From NCBI GenBank assembly GCA_947478805.1, contig CANJXQ010000004.1, positions 1-64,000 on the forward strand: a stretch of DNA of 64,000 bases. The letters run 5' to 3'. Numbering within the stretch: the stretch's first letter is position 1; the number at the start of each line of letters is the position of its first letter. The position numbers and the translations under genes are program-made. This document shows positions 54,787-63,703 of this stretch, in pieces. This stretch comes from Betaproteobacteria bacterium. Its GTDB lineage: Bacteria > Pseudomonadota > Gammaproteobacteria > Burkholderiales > SG8-39. Under the pieces are notes generated by a model. The model saw only the letters and a list, made by a program, of their open reading frames with translations, was not told the DNA's origin and did not search any database.

Positions 54787-55650
54787 TCAGCTGTCGTCGT
54801 CTTGCGATTCTGGCGCGCTGCCAATCGCATAGTCGCTGCCCGCCCCCACGAAGGGAAGCAACAGCATGCCGACAAGCTTCACGGCTCCGTCGCTGCCGGT
54901 GAGCCCCTTCACGCCGATGGCCATGCGCTCCTGCGGCAGGCGGGCACGCTCGCGATAGGTGCCGCACAGCCGATCCCACCAGGGCAGGTTGAAGCCGAAG
55001 TTGCTGTTCGTTTCGTCCACCGCCATCGAGTGGTGGATGCGGTGCATCTCGGGCGTCACCAACAGCCAGCGCAGCCATCGGTCAACCGCCTCGCTCATCC
55101 GGAGATTGGCGTGATTGAACATTGCCGTGGCATTCAAGAGCACCTCGAACACCAGCACTGCGGCCGCCGGCGCCCCGAGCAACGCAATGGCCGCGAACTT
55201 GAGCAGCAGCGACAGCAGGATTTCGATCGGATGAAAGCGCAGGCCGGTGGTCACATCGAAGTCCGCGTCGGCGTGATGAACCCGATGGAAGCGCCACAAC
55301 AGCGGCACCGCATGGAACATGACATGCTGCAAATAGATTGCAAAATCGAGTGCGATCACCGACAAAACGAAGGCCCACCAGAACGGGATGTCGAAAGCAT
55401 TCAGCAATCCCCAGCCTCGCTCGGCGCACAGCAGCGCGAACCCGACCGCCGCCATCGGAAACAGCAGGCGCACGATCACGTTGTTCAACACCACCAGCGC
55501 CAGGTTATGCAGCCAGCGCACCGGTCGCGCCAGTAACCGTACCCGCCGCGGCGCCGCCGCCTCCCAGAGCGCCATCAACGCAAACACGCCGAAAAATGCG
55601 GCCAGACGAACGGACAGCTCGTGCGCAAGCGCCCATTCGTTGAAGGTCAT
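54787..55650 (-). CDS. Sterol desaturase/fatty acid hydroxylase superfamily protein
   Basis: The 287-residue membrane protein has the diiron histidine motifs of the superfamily: LQHVMFHAVPLLWRFHRVHHADADFD (HxxxH and HxxHH), NHAN, and PEMHRIHHS (HxxHH). Several hydrophobic helices surround them. The family hydroxylates lipids using O2; the substrate is not known here. It starts a few bases after the prfC stop and is probably co-transcribed with prfC. Confidence 0.9.
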   Translation of the reverse strand: MTFNEWALAHELSVRLAAFFGVFALMALWEAAAPRRVRLLARPVRWLHNLALVVLNNVIVRLLFPMAAVGFALLCAERGWGLLNAFDIPFWWAFVLSVIALDFAIYLQHVMFHAVPLLWRFHRVHHADADFDVTTGLRFHPIEILLSLLLKFAAIALLGAPAAAVLVFEVLLNATAMFNHANLRMSEAVDRWLRWLLVTPEMHRIHHSMAVDETNSNFGFNLPWWDRLCGTYRERARLPQERMAIGVKGLTGSDGAVKLVGMLLLPFVGAGSDYAIGSAPESQDDDS

Positions 55651-55655
55651 GCTCG

Positions 55656-57311
55656 TTACGCGTGCTCCATCCGCTGCCCATGCTCGCGGATGGCATGAAA
55701 GCTCACGTTCGGCCAGCGCTCCATGGTGAGCTGCAGGTTGACGCGGTTGGGTGCGAGGTACACCGGGTTGTCATCGATGTCCTTCGCCATGCGCGAGGCC
55801 TCGTCGTTCTCGAACTTGCGCCGCGTGTTGTCGTCGGGGAAGGTCAGCCAGCGCGCGGCGTAGAGGTTGGCGGCGTCGTACACGGCGTCCACCTTGTATT
55901 CGCTTTGCAGGCGCTGGGCGACGATTTCGAACTGCAGCGGCCCCACCGCACCGAGCAGGATGCTGTTGCCCGTGCCCGGATCGAACACCTGCACCGCGCC
56001 CTCTTCGCCCAGCTCCTTCAAGCCCTTCTGCAATTGCTTGGCCTTGAATGGGTCCTTGGGGCGCGCCAGGTTGAACAGCTCCGGCGCGAAATACGGGATG
56101 CCCTTGAAGCGCAGCGACTCGCCTTCGGTCAGCGTGTCGCCGATCTGCAACTGGCCGTGGTTGTGGATGCCGATGATGTCGCCCGCCACCGCGTCGTCGC
56201 TGGCGACCCGCTCATTGGCCATGAAGGTGATGGCGTTGGCCAGCTTCATCTCGCGACCCAGGCGCACATGGTGCACCTTCATGCCGGACTGGTAGCGCCC
56301 GGAGCACACGCGCAGGAAGGCGATACGGTCGCGATGCCTCGGGTCCATGTTGGCCTGGATCTTGAACACGAAGCCGGTGAACGGCGGCTCGGTGGCCTCG
56401 ACCATGCGCGTACCCGCGTCCTCCCGCGTGGCTTCCCGGGGCTGCGGCGGCGGCGCCCAGTCCAGCAACGCCTGCAGGATCTCCTGCACACCGAAGTTGT
56501 TGATGCCGGAGCCGAAAAAAACCGGCGACTGCGTGCCGGCAAGAAAGCGCGTGAGGTCGAACGGCACGCTCGCGCCCCGGATCAGTTCGACGTTCTCGCG
56601 CAGGTGCTTCACTTCGTCAGGGAAGAGCTCATCCAGACGCGGATTGTCCAGGCCCTCGATCAGCTCGCCGTCGGCGCTGCGCTTTTCCTCACCCGGGGTA
56701 AAACGCTGCAGGCGGTCGGTCAGGAGGTGGTATACGCCGCGAAAGGCCTTGCCCATGCCGATGGGCCAGGTCACCGGCGCGCAGTCGATCTTCAGCACCG
56801 ACTCGATTTCCTCCAGGATGTCCACCGGCTCGCGCACTTCGCGGTCCATCTTGTTCACGAAAGTGATGATCGGTGTGTTGCGCAGGCGGCACACTTCCAG
56901 CAGTTTGATGGTCTGCGCCTCCACGCCCTTGGCGGCGTCGATCACCATCACTGCAGCATCCACCGCGGTCAGCACGCGATAGGTATCCTCGGAAAAATCC
57001 TCGTGGCCGGGCGTATCGAGCAGGTTGATGGTCTGGCCGGCAGGGCCCGGCGGATAGGCAAACTGCATCACCGAGCTGGTCACCGAAATGCCGCGCTGTT
57101 TTTCGACCTCCATCCAGTCGGAGGTGGCGTGGCGGGAGCTCTTCCTCGCCTTCACCGTGCCCGCCATCTGGATGGCGCCGCCGAAGAGAAGCAGCTTCTC
57201 GGTCAGCGTGGTCTTGCCCGCGTCGGGGTGGGAAATGATGGCGAAGGTGCGCCGCCGGGAGACATCCCTGGCAAGGGCATTGGAGGTCGTCGTTGCAGCG
57301 GGTGAATTCAT
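55656..57311 (-). CDS. prfC: Peptide chain release factor 3
   Basis: This translational GTPase recycles RF1/RF2 from the ribosome. The 551-residue protein starts [41 protein letters not shown] (G1). It has the switch-I region [13 protein letters not shown]3 DTPGHEDF and G4 NKMD, then domains II and III with the RF3 block [25 protein letters not shown]. The track's start at 57359 is upstream; ATG 57311 gives the usual length. Confidence 0.96.
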   Translation of the reverse strand: MNSPAATTTSNALARDVSRRRTFAIISHPDAGKTTLTEKLLLFGGAIQMAGTVKARKSSRHATSDWMEVEKQRGISVTSSVMQFAYPPGPAGQTINLLDTPGHEDFSEDTYRVLTAVDAAVMVIDAAKGVEAQTIKLLEVCRLRNTPIITFVNKMDREVREPVDILEEIESVLKIDCAPVTWPIGMGKAFRGVYHLLTDRLQRFTPGEEKRSADGELIEGLDNPRLDELFPDEVKHLRENVELIRGASVPFDLTRFLAGTQSPVFFGSGINNFGVQEILQALLDWAPPPQPREATREDAGTRMVEATEPPFTGFVFKIQANMDPRHRDRIAFLRVCSGRYQSGMKVHHVRLGREMKLANAITFMANERVASDDAVAGDIIGIHNHGQLQIGDTLTEGESLRFKGIPYFAPELFNLARPKDPFKAKQLQKGLKELGEEGAVQVFDPGTGNSILLGAVGPLQFEIVAQRLQSEYKVDAVYDAANLYAARWLTFPDDNTRRKFENDEASRMAKDIDDNPVYLAPNRVNLQLTMERWPNVSFHAIREHGQRMEHA

Positions 57312-57430
57312 GGTCTTTGCAGTGACAATACCGCCAGCCGCCGGGCGCTCGCCCGGCAAGGACGCGTGAGGGGATTGGAGTGTGAAACAGGCGGAACTCG
57401 CTGCGAATTATAACAACTGCTTACACCTGT

Positions 57431-57479
57431 AATCCCACTTTAGGCGGAAGATCCGCCCTTCGAGCAATAAGATGGGATT
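57431..57479. other. Nested inverted repeats between prfC and mlaC
   Basis: Outer arms AATCCCA (57431-57437) and TGGGATT (57473-57479) enclose a perfect GGCGGA-AGA-TCCGCC hairpin. The segment lies in the 297-bp divergent gap and could form a structured leader for either gene. No RNA family is recognised. Confidence 0.4.
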
Positions 57480-57608
57480 GCTGCGTAAATCGCCGCTCCG
57501 ACGCGTCCTGGCCGAGTAATTCCCAGCCCACAGTCATCCGCGCCACCCCGAGGTACGTTTACCCGTCATTACGGCAATTCCTGCTCACCTCAACCTATCG
57601 GATCGTCC

Positions 57609-58232
57609 ATGCTTCGCTTTATCGCCTTCGCTTTATTTTCGGCAGTTGTCCTGCTGTCGCCTCTTTCGTACGCTGCCGACCTCGGCCCCGACGAGATCGT
57701 GCGCCAGGTCACGGCCGACGTCCTCGAATCAGTGCAGAAGGACAAGCAGCTGCAGTCCGGCGACCGTCGCAAGGCGCTGGCACTGGCCGAGGAGAAGATC
57801 CTGCCGCTGATCGATTTCGACCAGGCCACGCAGTTGGCGGTCGGACGGGCCTGGCGCCAGGCCACGCCGGAACAGCGCACGCGTTTGGTCACCGAGTTTC
57901 GCAGCATGCTGGTGCGCATCTATTCCAATGCGCTCGCCACCTACAAGGGACAGACCATGCGCGTGCAGCCGGTGCGCATGGCCAAGGACGCCACCGACGT
58001 CACCGTGCGCAACCAGTACATCAGCCCCGGCAAGCCGCCGCTGGCCGTGGACTATTCCATGCGCAAGACGGACGGCACATGGAAAATCTACGACATCGTG
58101 GCCGAAGGCATCAGCCTGGTGCTGACCTACCGCGGCGAGTTCGAGCAGGCAGTGCAGCAGGGCGGCGTCGAAGGGCTGATCAAACAGCTGGCGGAAAAAA
58201 ACACGCCGCCGCGCGAGCGCAGTGCCGGCTAG
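57609..58232 (+). CDS. mlaC: MlaC-type phospholipid-binding ABC auxiliary protein
   Basis: The 207-residue precursor has a signal peptide (LRFIAFALFSAVVLLSPLSYAA) and a Ttg2D/MlaC domain: GPDEIVRQVTADVLESVQ, ALAEEKILPLIDFDQATQLAVGRAW, LVTEFRSMLVRIYSNALATYKGQ, DGTWKIYDIVAEGISLVLTYRGEF. MlaC shuttles phospholipids between outer and inner membranes. The other mla genes are not adjacent. It is convergent with the HD-domain gene. Confidence 0.92.
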   Translation: MLRFIAFALFSAVVLLSPLSYAADLGPDEIVRQVTADVLESVQKDKQLQSGDRRKALALAEEKILPLIDFDQATQLAVGRAWRQATPEQRTRLVTEFRSMLVRIYSNALATYKGQTMRVQPVRMAKDATDVTVRNQYISPGKPPLAVDYSMRKTDGTWKIYDIVAEGISLVLTYRGEFEQAVQQGGVEGLIKQLAEKNTPPRERSAG

Positions 58233-58252
58233 CGTTCCCGGTCAGCGGTGCC

Positions 58253-58849
58253 TCAGGGCGCCGCTTCCACCAGGTTTTTCATCTCGGCCACCGTGCGCGC
58301 GAGTTCACCCCACAGCCGGGTGTGCCCGACACGCTGCTCGTAGGCCTCCACCATTGCCGCGTAGTACCAGAGGTTGCCCTCGCGCCCGGTGGTGAAACGG
58401 CCCCATAGCGTCTCGCCCTCGGTGCGATAGTCCTCCAGCATCGAGCGCGCGTTGTAGAGCTTGTCCGCCATCGACACCATCAGCGCGCCGTCGGACTTGT
58501 GCGCGATCTCGGCGATGTACTTCTTCTTGCGCGCGAACCAGCGATCGTGGCTGCGGTCCCGCTGCTCTTCGGGCGTGCCGTCGGAACACTCAACGACGAT
58601 CCGCTCCACCGCATCGCCAAAGCGCGCGCGAATTTCGCCCTCGGTCATCTTGTGCGCCTGGTCCTCCAGCGCATCGTGCAGCAGCGCCGCAATGGCCACG
58701 TCCTCGCTGCCGCCATGCTCCAGCACGATAGCCGCCACCCCCAGCAGGTGCGCGACATACGGCACGTCGCCGCCCTTGCGATCCTGGTCCTCATGAAGCT
58801 CCGCCGCCCAGACCAGGGCGTCGCGAAAGCGTTTGCCGACTGCTGCCAT
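58253..58849 (-). CDS. HD-domain phosphohydrolase (SpoT-hydrolase-like)
   Basis: The 198-residue protein is a stand-alone HD domain with the metal ligands in YVAHLLGVAAIVLEHGG (His), AALLHDALED (His-Asp, Glu-Asp) and SMADKLYNARSM (Asp). The arrangement matches RelA/SpoT hydrolase domains and MESH1-like small alarmone hydrolases, which degrade (p)ppGpp. It lacks synthetase and regulatory domains. The alarmone substrate is inferred from motifs alone. Confidence 0.83.
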   Translation of the reverse strand: MAAVGKRFRDALVWAAELHEDQDRKGGDVPYVAHLLGVAAIVLEHGGSEDVAIAALLHDALEDQAHKMTEGEIRARFGDAVERIVVECSDGTPEEQRDRSHDRWFARKKKYIAEIAHKSDGALMVSMADKLYNARSMLEDYRTEGETLWGRFTTGREGNLWYYAAMVEAYEQRVGHTRLWGELARTVAEMKNLVEAAP

Positions 58850-58960
58850 GTGGATTCCTCACTCGGTTATCGCGGGCACATTACACCATTGAATACCGGA
58901 TGCGCGGGGCTGCGAGCAGGTGAAATGCCGTAGCCCAGGCCATGCTCCCGGAGTAAAATT

Positions 58961-58976
58961 GGCGCTTCGCAGCGCC
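58961..58976 (+). promoter_or_regulatory. Hairpin in the tetR-type promoter region
   Basis: GGCGCT-TCGC-AGCGCC follows a TAAAAT hexamer (58954-58959) about 75 nt before the regulator gene. It may be an operator or a leader hairpin. Confidence 0.35.
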
Positions 58977-59051
58977 CTTCCAGAATGCCCGAGACGGCAT
59001 CACACCAGCCGATCGCAATTCCAAGACCGTGTGGCCATTCATCAGGGATCC

Positions 59052-59798
59052 ATGAGCACCAAAGCCTCAAAACGCGTCACCGCAACACCCGGATCCGAGC
59101 GCGCCATTCGCAAGGCGCTGCAGTCGGCCGTAGACCGCGGGGAGCTTTCGCTTGGAGACATGAAGCAGGCCCTGGCGCGGATGGCCGGTGCACAGAACGG
59201 ACACAAGCCACCGCGAGTGGAGTCCACTGCGCGCCGCGACGACATCCTGCAGTCCGCGGTCCGCCTGTTCGTCACCAAGGGCTACCACGCCGCAACGCTG
59301 CAGGATATTGCCGACGAGCTCGGCCTGACGCGGCCGGCGTTCTACTACTACTTCAAGAGCAAGCAGGAAATCCTCGAGGCGATCTGCCGTGCATCGGTGG
59401 ACAGGGCCGACACAGTAGTCAACGATGCCCTCAAGCTGCCGGCGGCCAACCATGCCCAGGCCGTGCGCCAGACGCTGCAAGCCTATGCCACCTACATCGC
59501 CTCGGACGTCACAACCGCGATCATGATGCGCAACTATGAGGAAATGTCACCCGCCGAAAAACTGCAGCTCACCACGCGGCGGCGTGCGCGGCAGGCCAAG
59601 GTGCTGGCGCTGGTGCAAAAAGGCATCAAGGCCGGCGAGTTCATGGCGGCCGAGCCGAAGATCGCCGTGCTCACGGCCTTCGAGGCTATTCACTCGGTGC
59701 ACAGCTGGTTCGACAATGATGGGCGGTTGTCCCGCGAGAACGTCAGCAAGGTGCTGGTCGAGCAGGTACTCAACGGCATCCTGCGCCGGGGCGGCTAA
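59052..59798 (+). CDS. TetR/AcrR-family regulator with long N-terminal extension
   Basis: The 248-residue protein has the TetR helix-turn-helix at about 62-108 (RRDDILQSAVRLFVTKGYHAATLQDIADELGLTRPAFYYYFKSKQEIL) and a helical ligand domain. About 60 residues precede the DNA-binding domain (TPGSERAIRKALQSAVDRGELSLGDMKQAL), unusual for the family. ATG 59052 has AGGG upstream; the track's 58920 start is earlier and has none. It is convergent with the VOC gene and may control the VOC-SDR-liv genes. Confidence 0.88.
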   Translation: MSTKASKRVTATPGSERAIRKALQSAVDRGELSLGDMKQALARMAGAQNGHKPPRVESTARRDDILQSAVRLFVTKGYHAATLQDIADELGLTRPAFYYYFKSKQEILEAICRASVDRADTVVNDALKLPAANHAQAVRQTLQAYATYIASDVTTAIMMRNYEEMSPAEKLQLTTRRRARQAKVLALVQKGIKAGEFMAAEPKIAVLTAFEAIHSVHSWFDNDGRLSRENVSKVLVEQVLNGILRRGG

Positions 59799-59819
59799 CC
59801 GACCGAGACGCAGCCTGGA

Positions 59820-60527
59820 TCAGGCGCGACGGCGCGGCTGCTGGTCCACCCACTCCCAGCGGTCTTCCAGCACATCATCGAGAGTGATCCCGGGCACCGG
59901 CTTTTCGTACCCAGGGCCGGGCTGCACCAGTTGCACGAGGCAGCCGTGGGCCGTGCGCGGGCTCACGTAGGCTTCGCGCCAGGTCGGCGACGCGAGGTCT
60001 TCGTCCACAATGCGATAGCCCGCGGCCTTCAGCGGCGCGAGCGTGGCGGCGAGGTCGTGCACCAGGAAGGTCATGTGATGGATGCCTTCCCCACGCTTGG
60101 CAAGGTGTGCTTTCATCGGGTTGTCGCCGGTGGGCTGCAGCAGTTCCAGCTTGCCGCCCCCGGGATATTGCACGAACACCGACCGCAGCTTTGCCGTCTC
60201 GTTGATGCCGCCGGCAACCAGCCTGCCTCCCAGCATATTGATGAAGAAGTTCGCGGCCTTGCCGAGGTCTTCCACGGCGATGCCGTGATGGTCGATCACG
60301 GGCGTGTCGGCCAGCGCCGCGGTGTCGGAGACGGCCATGCCCAGCGAACGCGCGGCATCATCGATCAGGCTCCCGACATCGGCGGCTAGCCTTGCCAACA
60401 GATCGGTCGAGGTTTTCGAAGCCCCGGCACCAGTTGCCCCCGCGCTCATGCCCGCTGCCGCCTGCCGGAGCTTCGCCAGCCGTTCGGCAATGGCCGCATC
60501 CGCGATGGCCTTTTCGTTGCTGCTCAT
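59820..60527 (-). CDS. VOC-family (glyoxalase-like) protein
   Basis: The 235-residue protein starts MSSNEKAIADAAIAERLAKL with AGGAG upstream. A helical N-terminal region of about 75 residues precedes one VOC domain (IDHHGIAVEDLGKAANFFINMLGGRLV ... KLELLQP ... GIHHMTFLVHDL ... GCLVQLVQP). Metal ligands His, Glu and His are recognisable. The pattern resembles methylmalonyl-CoA epimerase-like VOC proteins. It lies next to an SDR and liv transport genes; the substrate is unknown. Confidence 0.85.
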   Translation of the reverse strand: MSSNEKAIADAAIAERLAKLRQAAAGMSAGATGAGASKTSTDLLARLAADVGSLIDDAARSLGMAVSDTAALADTPVIDHHGIAVEDLGKAANFFINMLGGRLVAGGINETAKLRSVFVQYPGGGKLELLQPTGDNPMKAHLAKRGEGIHHMTFLVHDLAATLAPLKAAGYRIVDEDLASPTWREAYVSPRTAHGCLVQLVQPGPGYEKPVPGITLDDVLEDRWEWVDQQPRRRA

Positions 60528-60565
60528 GCTGGTGCTCCTGCGTGAATATTGAAATGTCTCGGTGC

Positions 60566-61315
60566 TCAGGCGAGGCGCGCGCTCCAGCCGCCATCCACCG
60601 GGATGATGGCGCCGGACACGTAGGATGCGCGGTCGGAGGCGAGGAAGGCCGCCACCTGCGCAATCTCCTCCGGCTCGCCCGAGCGGCCGAGCGGCGCTTT
60701 CTGGAACAGCGCCTGGTCGGGATAGAGCTCGGCGGCTTCCTTGCCGAGTCCCTCGGTCAGCACGAATCCCGGGCAGATCGCATTGGCGCGAATCCCCGCG
60801 GCGCCGTAATCGATGGCCGCCACCTTGGTCGCGGCAATGATGCCGGCCTTCGACGAGGCGTACGCCACGGTGCCGCGCGTGCTGGCGTTGAGCCCGCCCA
60901 CCGAGGACCAGTTGACGATCGAACCCCCGCCCTGCTTCACCATGACCGGGATGACGTGCTTCATGCCGAGGTACACGCTCCTCAGGTTTACCGCGATCAC
61001 CTTGTCGAAGGTCTCCAGCGGCATGTCGGCAACCTTCGCGTACAGCCCGATGCCGACCACATTGCACAGCGCGTCGATGCGACCGAATTCTTCAACCGCC
61101 TTCCGGATCATCGCGGCGACCTGGTCCTCCTTCGACACATCGACGCGGAACGGGATGGCGTTCGGCCCGGCCTGCTTTGCGATTTTCTCTTCGTTGCCGC
61201 TGATGTCCGCGGCCAGCACGCGAGCGCCTTCTTTGGCGAATAACAACGCCGTCGCGCGTCCCATGCCGGATCCCGCGCCTGTCACGATGGTGCACTTGCC
61301 GTCGAGCAGTCCCAT
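60566..61315 (-). CDS. Short-chain dehydrogenase/reductase
   Basis: The 249-residue classical SDR has TGAGSGMGRATALLFAKEGARVLAAD, DVSKEDQ, NVVGIG in place of the usual NNAG, YASSKAG (catalytic Tyr and Lys), ICPGFVLTEG and the C-terminal DRASYVSGAIIPVDGGWSA. The start follows AGGAGAAGGA. It lies between the VOC gene and livF on the same strand, so it is likely part of a catabolic operon. The substrate is unknown. Confidence 0.9.
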   Translation of the reverse strand: MGLLDGKCTIVTGAGSGMGRATALLFAKEGARVLAADISGNEEKIAKQAGPNAIPFRVDVSKEDQVAAMIRKAVEEFGRIDALCNVVGIGLYAKVADMPLETFDKVIAVNLRSVYLGMKHVIPVMVKQGGGSIVNWSSVGGLNASTRGTVAYASSKAGIIAATKVAAIDYGAAGIRANAICPGFVLTEGLGKEAAELYPDQALFQKAPLGRSGEPEEIAQVAAFLASDRASYVSGAIIPVDGGWSARLA

Positions 61316-61373
61316 TTCCTTCTCCTGTTGTGGCGCCGGACAAGGATTCGTCCTGTTGGCGCTGAATGTCCAG

Positions 61374-62111
61374 CTACGTATCAGCCAGGCCCGCGCTGCT
61401 TCCTGAGTCCGTACCAAAGTAATGGCTCGCCAGTTCGTCCGGCGAACCGAGGCTCCGCGGCGTGCCGCGCGCGATGATGCTGCCCAGGCGCATAACGCAG
61501 ACTTCATCGGCAACGGCAAACACGCGCCCGGCGTTCTGGTCGCCGAGCAACACCGCCGCGCCGCGATCGGCGATGGTGCGCAGTGTTGCGAACAGGGTTT
61601 TCGACACCGCCGGCGCGAGGCCCATGCTGGGTTCGTCGCAGATCAGCACGGCTGGGTCGGACATCAGCGCGCGCCCCACGGCCAGCATCTGCTGCTCGCC
61701 ACCGCTCAGCGAACTGGCGTGCTGCTCGAAGCGCCGGCCCAGCACCGGGAACAGCTCGCAGATGACGTCGAGGCGCTTGGTGTGCAGCTTGGAATCGATG
61801 CAGTAGCCGCCCAGCAACAGGTTCTCGCGCACCGAGAGCGGGCCGAACACGCCGCGGCCTTCAGGCACGAAGCCGACGCCCAAGCTTGCGCGCATGGAGG
61901 TGGGATGCCCCAACACCTCCCGTCCGGAAATGCTCACGGCACCGGTCGCGGGTTCAAGTCCCATGATGGCGCGCGCCGTGCTCGACTTGCCGGCCCCGTT
62001 GGGGCCGACGATGGCGACCACTTGGCCCTTGCGCGCTTCCAAGTTCACGCCGCGCACGGCGCGGATGCCGCCGTAGTGCACGGACAGGTCGCGAACGATG
62101 AGGTCAGACAT
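61374..62111 (-). CDS. livF: Branched-chain-type ABC transporter ATP-binding protein LivF
   Basis: The 245-residue ATPase has Walker A GPNGAGKSS, the LivF-type VGFVPEGRGVFGPLSVRENLLLG, the signature LSGGEQQMLAVGRALM and Walker B AVLICDEPSMGLAP. The H-loop His is replaced in LLGDQNAG (usually EQN/H region), as in other LivF-like subunits. It overlaps livG by 8 nt. The imported compound is unknown because no binding protein gene is in the window. Confidence 0.93.
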   Translation of the reverse strand: MSDLIVRDLSVHYGGIRAVRGVNLEARKGQVVAIVGPNGAGKSSTARAIMGLEPATGAVSISGREVLGHPTSMRASLGVGFVPEGRGVFGPLSVRENLLLGGYCIDSKLHTKRLDVICELFPVLGRRFEQHASSLSGGEQQMLAVGRALMSDPAVLICDEPSMGLAPAVSKTLFATLRTIADRGAAVLLGDQNAGRVFAVADEVCVMRLGSIIARGTPRSLGSPDELASHYFGTDSGSSAGLADT

Positions 62112-62838
62112 CGGTGCCCACGTAGGACCGGACGACGGCGGGATCGGACAGCACGGCCGCCGCCGCGCCCTCGGCGATCACGCGGCCCTCGGCCAGGGCG
62201 ATGAGCCGCTCGGCCACGCTCACGAGCACCTCGACGTTGTGGTCCACGATCACCAGCGCCATGCCGCTGGACTCACGCACGTCGAGCAGGAGTTTCGACA
62301 GCATGCGCGCCTCGTCGCTCGACATGCCTGCGAAGGGTTCGTCGAGAAAAACCAGCCGCGGCGAGGACGCCAGCGCCCGCGCGATTTCCACCACGCGCTG
62401 CGTGCCGTACGGCAGCGAGGCCGGCAACACGCCCGCATGGACGCGGATGCCGCCCATGTCGAGCAGCTCGTGCACGCGCGCCCAGATGGCGCGCTCCCTG
62501 CGGGGCGTGCCTTTCGCCTGCATCCCTGCCTGCACGCCCAGGGCGACGTTTTCCGCCACGCTCAGATCCTTGAACAGGCGCAGGTTCTGGAAGGTGCGGC
62601 TGATGCCCAGCGCCACCAGCCGGTCGGGCGCGAGGGCCGTGTAGTCCTGCCCGTCGAGCATCATGGCGCCGCGTCCCGGAGCAATCAGCCGAGTCAACAT
62701 GTTGAGGCAGGTGGTCTTGCCGGAACCATTGGCACCCACCATGCCGAGGATTTCGCCGGCCTTCACCGTGAACGACACTTCATCCACGGCAATGACGCCG
62801 CCAAACGCGATATGCAGGCCGCGTGCCTCCAGCAGCAT
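62104..62838 (-). CDS. livG: Branched-chain-type ABC transporter ATP-binding protein LivG
   Basis: The 244-residue ATPase starts MLLEARGLHIAFGGVIAVDEVSFTVKAGEI. It has Walker A GANGSGKTT, the LivG block ALGISRTFQNLRLFKDLSVAENVALG, LPYGTQRVVEIARALAS as signature and Walker B LVFLDEPFAGMS, followed by IVDHNVEVL. The start is two bases past the livM stop, so translation is coupled. It pairs with LivF. Confidence 0.94.
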   Translation of the reverse strand: MLLEARGLHIAFGGVIAVDEVSFTVKAGEILGMVGANGSGKTTCLNMLTRLIAPGRGAMMLDGQDYTALAPDRLVALGISRTFQNLRLFKDLSVAENVALGVQAGMQAKGTPRRERAIWARVHELLDMGGIRVHAGVLPASLPYGTQRVVEIARALASSPRLVFLDEPFAGMSSDEARMLSKLLLDVRESSGMALVIVDHNVEVLVSVAERLIALAEGRVIAEGAAAAVLSDPAVVRSYVGTDV

Positions 62839-62839
62839 G

Positions 62840-63700
62840 TCAGTGTCCAGCCTTCGCCTCAGCAGGGTCCACCGGCCCGGCGCGGCGACGGAATAGCCCG
62901 AACACGCCAAAAATGCCGGCCGGCAGCAACACTGCCACGACGATGAGGAGGGCGCCGTTCACCACGTCGCGCCATTCGGCCAGCGGCCGCAGGATCAGTG
63001 GCAGCGAGGTGATCAGGAAGGCGCCGATGATGGCGCCCATCCAATGCCCGCGGCCGCCGATGATCACCATGGTGATGACCTGCACCACCATGGCAAACCC
63101 GTACTGCGTTGGATCGACATAGCCGACGTAATGCGCGTAGAGGAATCCGGCGACCACGCCGATCACCGCACTGATCGCGCCAACCACGAGTTGCAGGTTG
63201 GCCACGTTGACGCCCATGGAGTAGGCCACCTTGGGGTCCTGTCCCGCCGCGCGAAGCGCGCGCCCGCGCCAGCCACCGGTCATGAAGGCCGCGACGCCGC
63301 ATACGAGCACCAGCGCAATGCCGACGTGCCACAGATTGGTGAGCAGCGGGACGCCAAAGATACCCAGCGCGCGACCGGTGTAGTCCATGTGCGACACCAC
63401 CGACTGGATCACCAGCACGAAGGCCAGCGACACTAGCGCGAAGTACAGGCCCGAGATGCGGCGTACCGGCAGCATGACCAGCGGACCGAACACCACCGCC
63501 ACCAGCACGCCGATGGCGAGGCCGGTTGCCCCGCCCACCTGCCACTTGGTCGCAGCGAGCGCCGCCGCATAGGCGCCGACCGACATCCAGCCGATGGGGG
63601 CGAGCGAGAACGCGCCGCAGATGATGCCCAGCTGCGTCGCGATGGCCACCAGCGAATAGATGCCGCAGAGCAGCAGCGTTGCCGACCACTCGCCGTCCAT
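62840..63700 (-). CDS. livM: Branched-chain-type ABC transporter permease LivM
   Basis: The 286-residue permease has eight or more membrane segments and the family blocks GAFSLAPIGWMSVGAYAAAL, LYFALVSLAFVLVIQSVV, GRALRAAGQDPKVAYSMGVNVANLQLVVGAISAVIGVVAGFLYA and VITMVIIGGRGHWMGAIIGAFLI. It forms the channel with LivH. The start is four bases from the livH stop. Confidence 0.93.
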   Translation of the reverse strand: MDGEWSATLLLCGIYSLVAIATQLGIICGAFSLAPIGWMSVGAYAAALAATKWQVGGATGLAIGVLVAVVFGPLVMLPVRRISGLYFALVSLAFVLVIQSVVSHMDYTGRALGIFGVPLLTNLWHVGIALVLVCGVAAFMTGGWRGRALRAAGQDPKVAYSMGVNVANLQLVVGAISAVIGVVAGFLYAHYVGYVDPTQYGFAMVVQVITMVIIGGRGHWMGAIIGAFLITSLPLILRPLAEWRDVVNGALLIVVAVLLPAGIFGVFGLFRRRAGPVDPAEAKAGH

Positions 63701-63703
63701 GGC

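Noticed and set aside
55662-57305. 547-residue plus-strand ORF opposite prfC
   Set aside because: prfC has all G motifs; the opposite frame has none and ends with it.
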